Part shown: positions 62,370 through 64,000 of the stretch, in pieces
Position numbering within the stretch: the first letter of the stretch is position 1
Layout of the letters: each line of letters begins with the position of its first letter
DNA from: Lepidostoma basale
Lineage: Eukaryota > Arthropoda > Insecta > Trichoptera > Lepidostomatidae
Direction: 5' to 3'
Assembly: GCA_022606425.2 (NCBI GenBank)
Contig: JAHDVF020001466.1
Span: 1,035,501 to 1,099,500, forward strand
Length of the DNA: 64,000 bases
Notes under the pieces: model-generated
Seen by the model: only the letters and a program-made list of their open reading frames with translations
The model's database searches: none
Told to the model about the DNA's origin: nothing
Position numbers and translations under genes: made by a program

Positions 62370-62855
62370 AAATATTGATACTAGCGCGGATTTACCTTTA
62401 GCCGCATGCCTCATCCGAGATATTCCAACAATTCCGTCGAGTCATTAGATACATCAGCAAAGTGCATAAATTACACCCATGATTATTTAAATTACGCGGT
62501 GTATTTGGTTTTTATTTTCGACCCGGTGGCTCCGTATTGACGAATGCTTTATGTGAGTCTGCATAGAATCGGTACGGCAGGAAATTGCGATGGTTGAGCC
62601 AGTAAATCACGCGGGATCGTGTAATGTTTGATATATTGCACGAAAAATATGTCGGTGTGTTACTTTTGGGGTAGAATTGCAGCGATAAACTCTCGCCGCA
62701 GCTCCGAGGTCCGCCGATAAAACTGCATCAAACTGACCGGCAAGGCGACGCGCCGAGACGCGAGGGAGCTTGTATAGTTTGAGCTTTTGGGATATCCATA
62801 GTATCGCCGAGGCTGTTTCTATTGTAGTGAATCTCATACATATAAACCGTATAAA
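62370..62855. other. Extended low-copy, GC-richer segment
   Basis: Nearly 500 bases without repeat match: cgcatgcctcatccgagata, cgacccggtggctccgtatt, aaatcacgcgggatcgtgta, ctctcgccgcagctccgagg, gcgacgcgccgagacgcgag. Minus frames of 76 and 73 codons overlap; products are unrecognised. The longest such stretch in the window and the best candidate for conserved regulatory DNA or an unrecognised exon. Confidence 0.3.
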
Positions 62856-63339
62856 TAAAACAATCCCACATAAAACACAGCTGATTTATGAGGAAAGAAA
62901 AAATCTTAAGAATTCGATATTCAAAACTTATTTGCCTAATTAAAATCAAATTAAAGTCCTACTCAAATGATCATCTACGATTCATAGAGATGAATATATT
63001 ATTAATATAAACGGTTCTTATTTATCCGTTAATAAAACGCTACATTTTTTAAATCACATAGGAATTTGATTATACGAGTACCTATGTATTCTCTATTTCA
63101 TTTAAAAATGATTTCTCTATTGGAATTTATTATATTTTAATTGACAAAATGTGTCCAATTTTTTAAATTCGTGTATATTGGTGTTATTGTAATGTAGGTA
63201 GGTACCTATTATACATGCATATTTAAAAATAAATATATATTTTGAATACTTATTGACCATTGCACAGTAAGACAAAATGTATCAATTTGTCATAACTAAG
63301 ACAAAAATAAATTATTTGAAATCATAAAATGTTTTATAT

Positions 63340-63440
63340 ATCGATTTAGCTGTTGCGAAAGAGCTGTTGCGAAAATTCTATTAAAAATTGTGATATTATA
63401 ACAGTGAAAATATGATACTTGGAATATGTATATATTATAC
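63340..63440 (+). repeat. P4 fragment
   Basis: atttagctgttgcgaaagag, a 15-17 bp tandem echo (agctgttgcgaaa twice, at about 63350 and 63366), then aaattgtgatattataacag, the P4 body. Core lost. Confidence 0.45.
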
Positions 63441-64000
63441 ATAAACCTATATTATAAATTTTAACCATAAATTAAAAACCCAAAATTAAAATGAACCCGT
63501 GAACGAAATTTTAGTTTTAATACATACTCATCGTCAATTTTAAACACAAAAAGAAGGTAATTGAGATTAATCTTCGCTTTCAATCAACAAGAACCCCAAA
63601 GTTTAGAACAATTAGTCAAAATTAATCTCTTTCCAAGTGCACAGACAAATTCAGTTATGATAATTTATTATGCAAAACTCAGATTTAAGATTACTTATCG
63701 CCTGTTGTAAACAAATCTAACAGATTGAAATATTCCCTGGCTGATAATGTTTTTATAGGAATGCAAACTCTTAAGTTTTCGGATTACATTTTGATACGTG
63801 CTGAGAAATATTGTTCCATAAATTAGAGAGAAAATTTTGCTATCGCTTGAACATATTATTCAACCAAATATATAGTATGTATTTGCTTTTACAATAGAAT
63901 TGGTATTAATAAATCAAAATATTGTTTTTTACTTATATAATTTAATGGTAATATAATCAATCATCAACAGAATAAAAAAATTAAATAAAAAAAAACTAAT
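63441..64000. other. No gene recognised
   Basis: A+T-rich sequence to the window end without repeat match or significant frame. Confidence 0.5.

Overview
This window looks like intergenic or large-intron DNA from an insect nuclear genome, most likely a moth or butterfly (Lepidoptera). The reasons are its strong A+T bias, frequent short motifs such as aggtacct and actcgta, and the retroelement families present: APE-type LINEs with degenerate RT C-termini and tRNA-derived SINEs with a GACGACCT-type head. The host assignment is an inference. I found no intact host protein gene, no rRNA or tRNA gene, no CRISPR array and no prokaryotic feature. Almost every open frame over 60 codons is a retroelement remnant, its antisense shadow, or chance.

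The recognisable content is an archive of mobile DNA. (1) LINE-A: many 5'-truncated copies of one non-LTR element. The C-terminus ends in a block like CQDRTVWRSILSAYPS, and the 3' tail is (TTAG)n. Three copies have 9-15 bp target-site duplications. (2) LINE-B: a CR1/L2-like group of at least five subfamilies with an (AAT)n-type tail and a shared 3' GCGCC...GGCGC stem-loop. (3) Single or few copies of other LINEs (C to H), including Jockey-like 3' ends and one endonuclease-domain remnant. (4) tRNA-derived SINEs S1 and S2, and a short element S3 whose 3' part is shared with LINE-A. (5) MITE-like elements M1 (long TIRs), M2 (TTAA-flanked, piggyBac-like) and M3 (an almost complete 270-bp palindrome).

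(6) The most interesting component is a set of fold-back repeats, P1 to P8, carrying hammerhead-ribozyme-like cores: CUGANGA, a stem II, GAAA, then a short self-complementary stem III ending in GUC. This is the arrangement reported for Penelope-like elements and retrozymes. Several copies keep all conserved residues (13639-13679, 13751-13791, 25928-25963, 26006-26041, 42972-43007, 54215-54260). Stem II shows a compensatory change between copies, stem III differs between families but stays palindromic, and two families carry UUGANAA, which would change the C3-G8 tertiary pair to U3-A8.

Between the repeats lie GC-richer stretches that match nothing else in the window (about 4.84-5.18, 6.95-7.21, 14.15-15.1, 16.6-16.95, 17.55-17.72, 21.85-22.19, 24.27-24.55, 25.42-25.68, 30.39-30.66, 31.79-32.11, 41.63-41.90, 53.37-53.77, 55.18-55.60, 59.98-60.19 and 62.37-62.85 kb). 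They are candidate conserved non-coding or regulatory DNA; some contain CCGCCATnTT motifs resembling YY1/Pho sites. Other stretches over 300 bases not listed (for example 5.5-6.2, 7.2-7.7, 8.2-9.4, 17.75-18.85, 22.65-23.85, 32.85-33.45, 43.05-43.45, 44.35-45.2, 49.2-50.05, 51.8-52.35, 52.75-53.35 and 62.85-63.35 kb) are A+T-rich and I see nothing identifiable in them.
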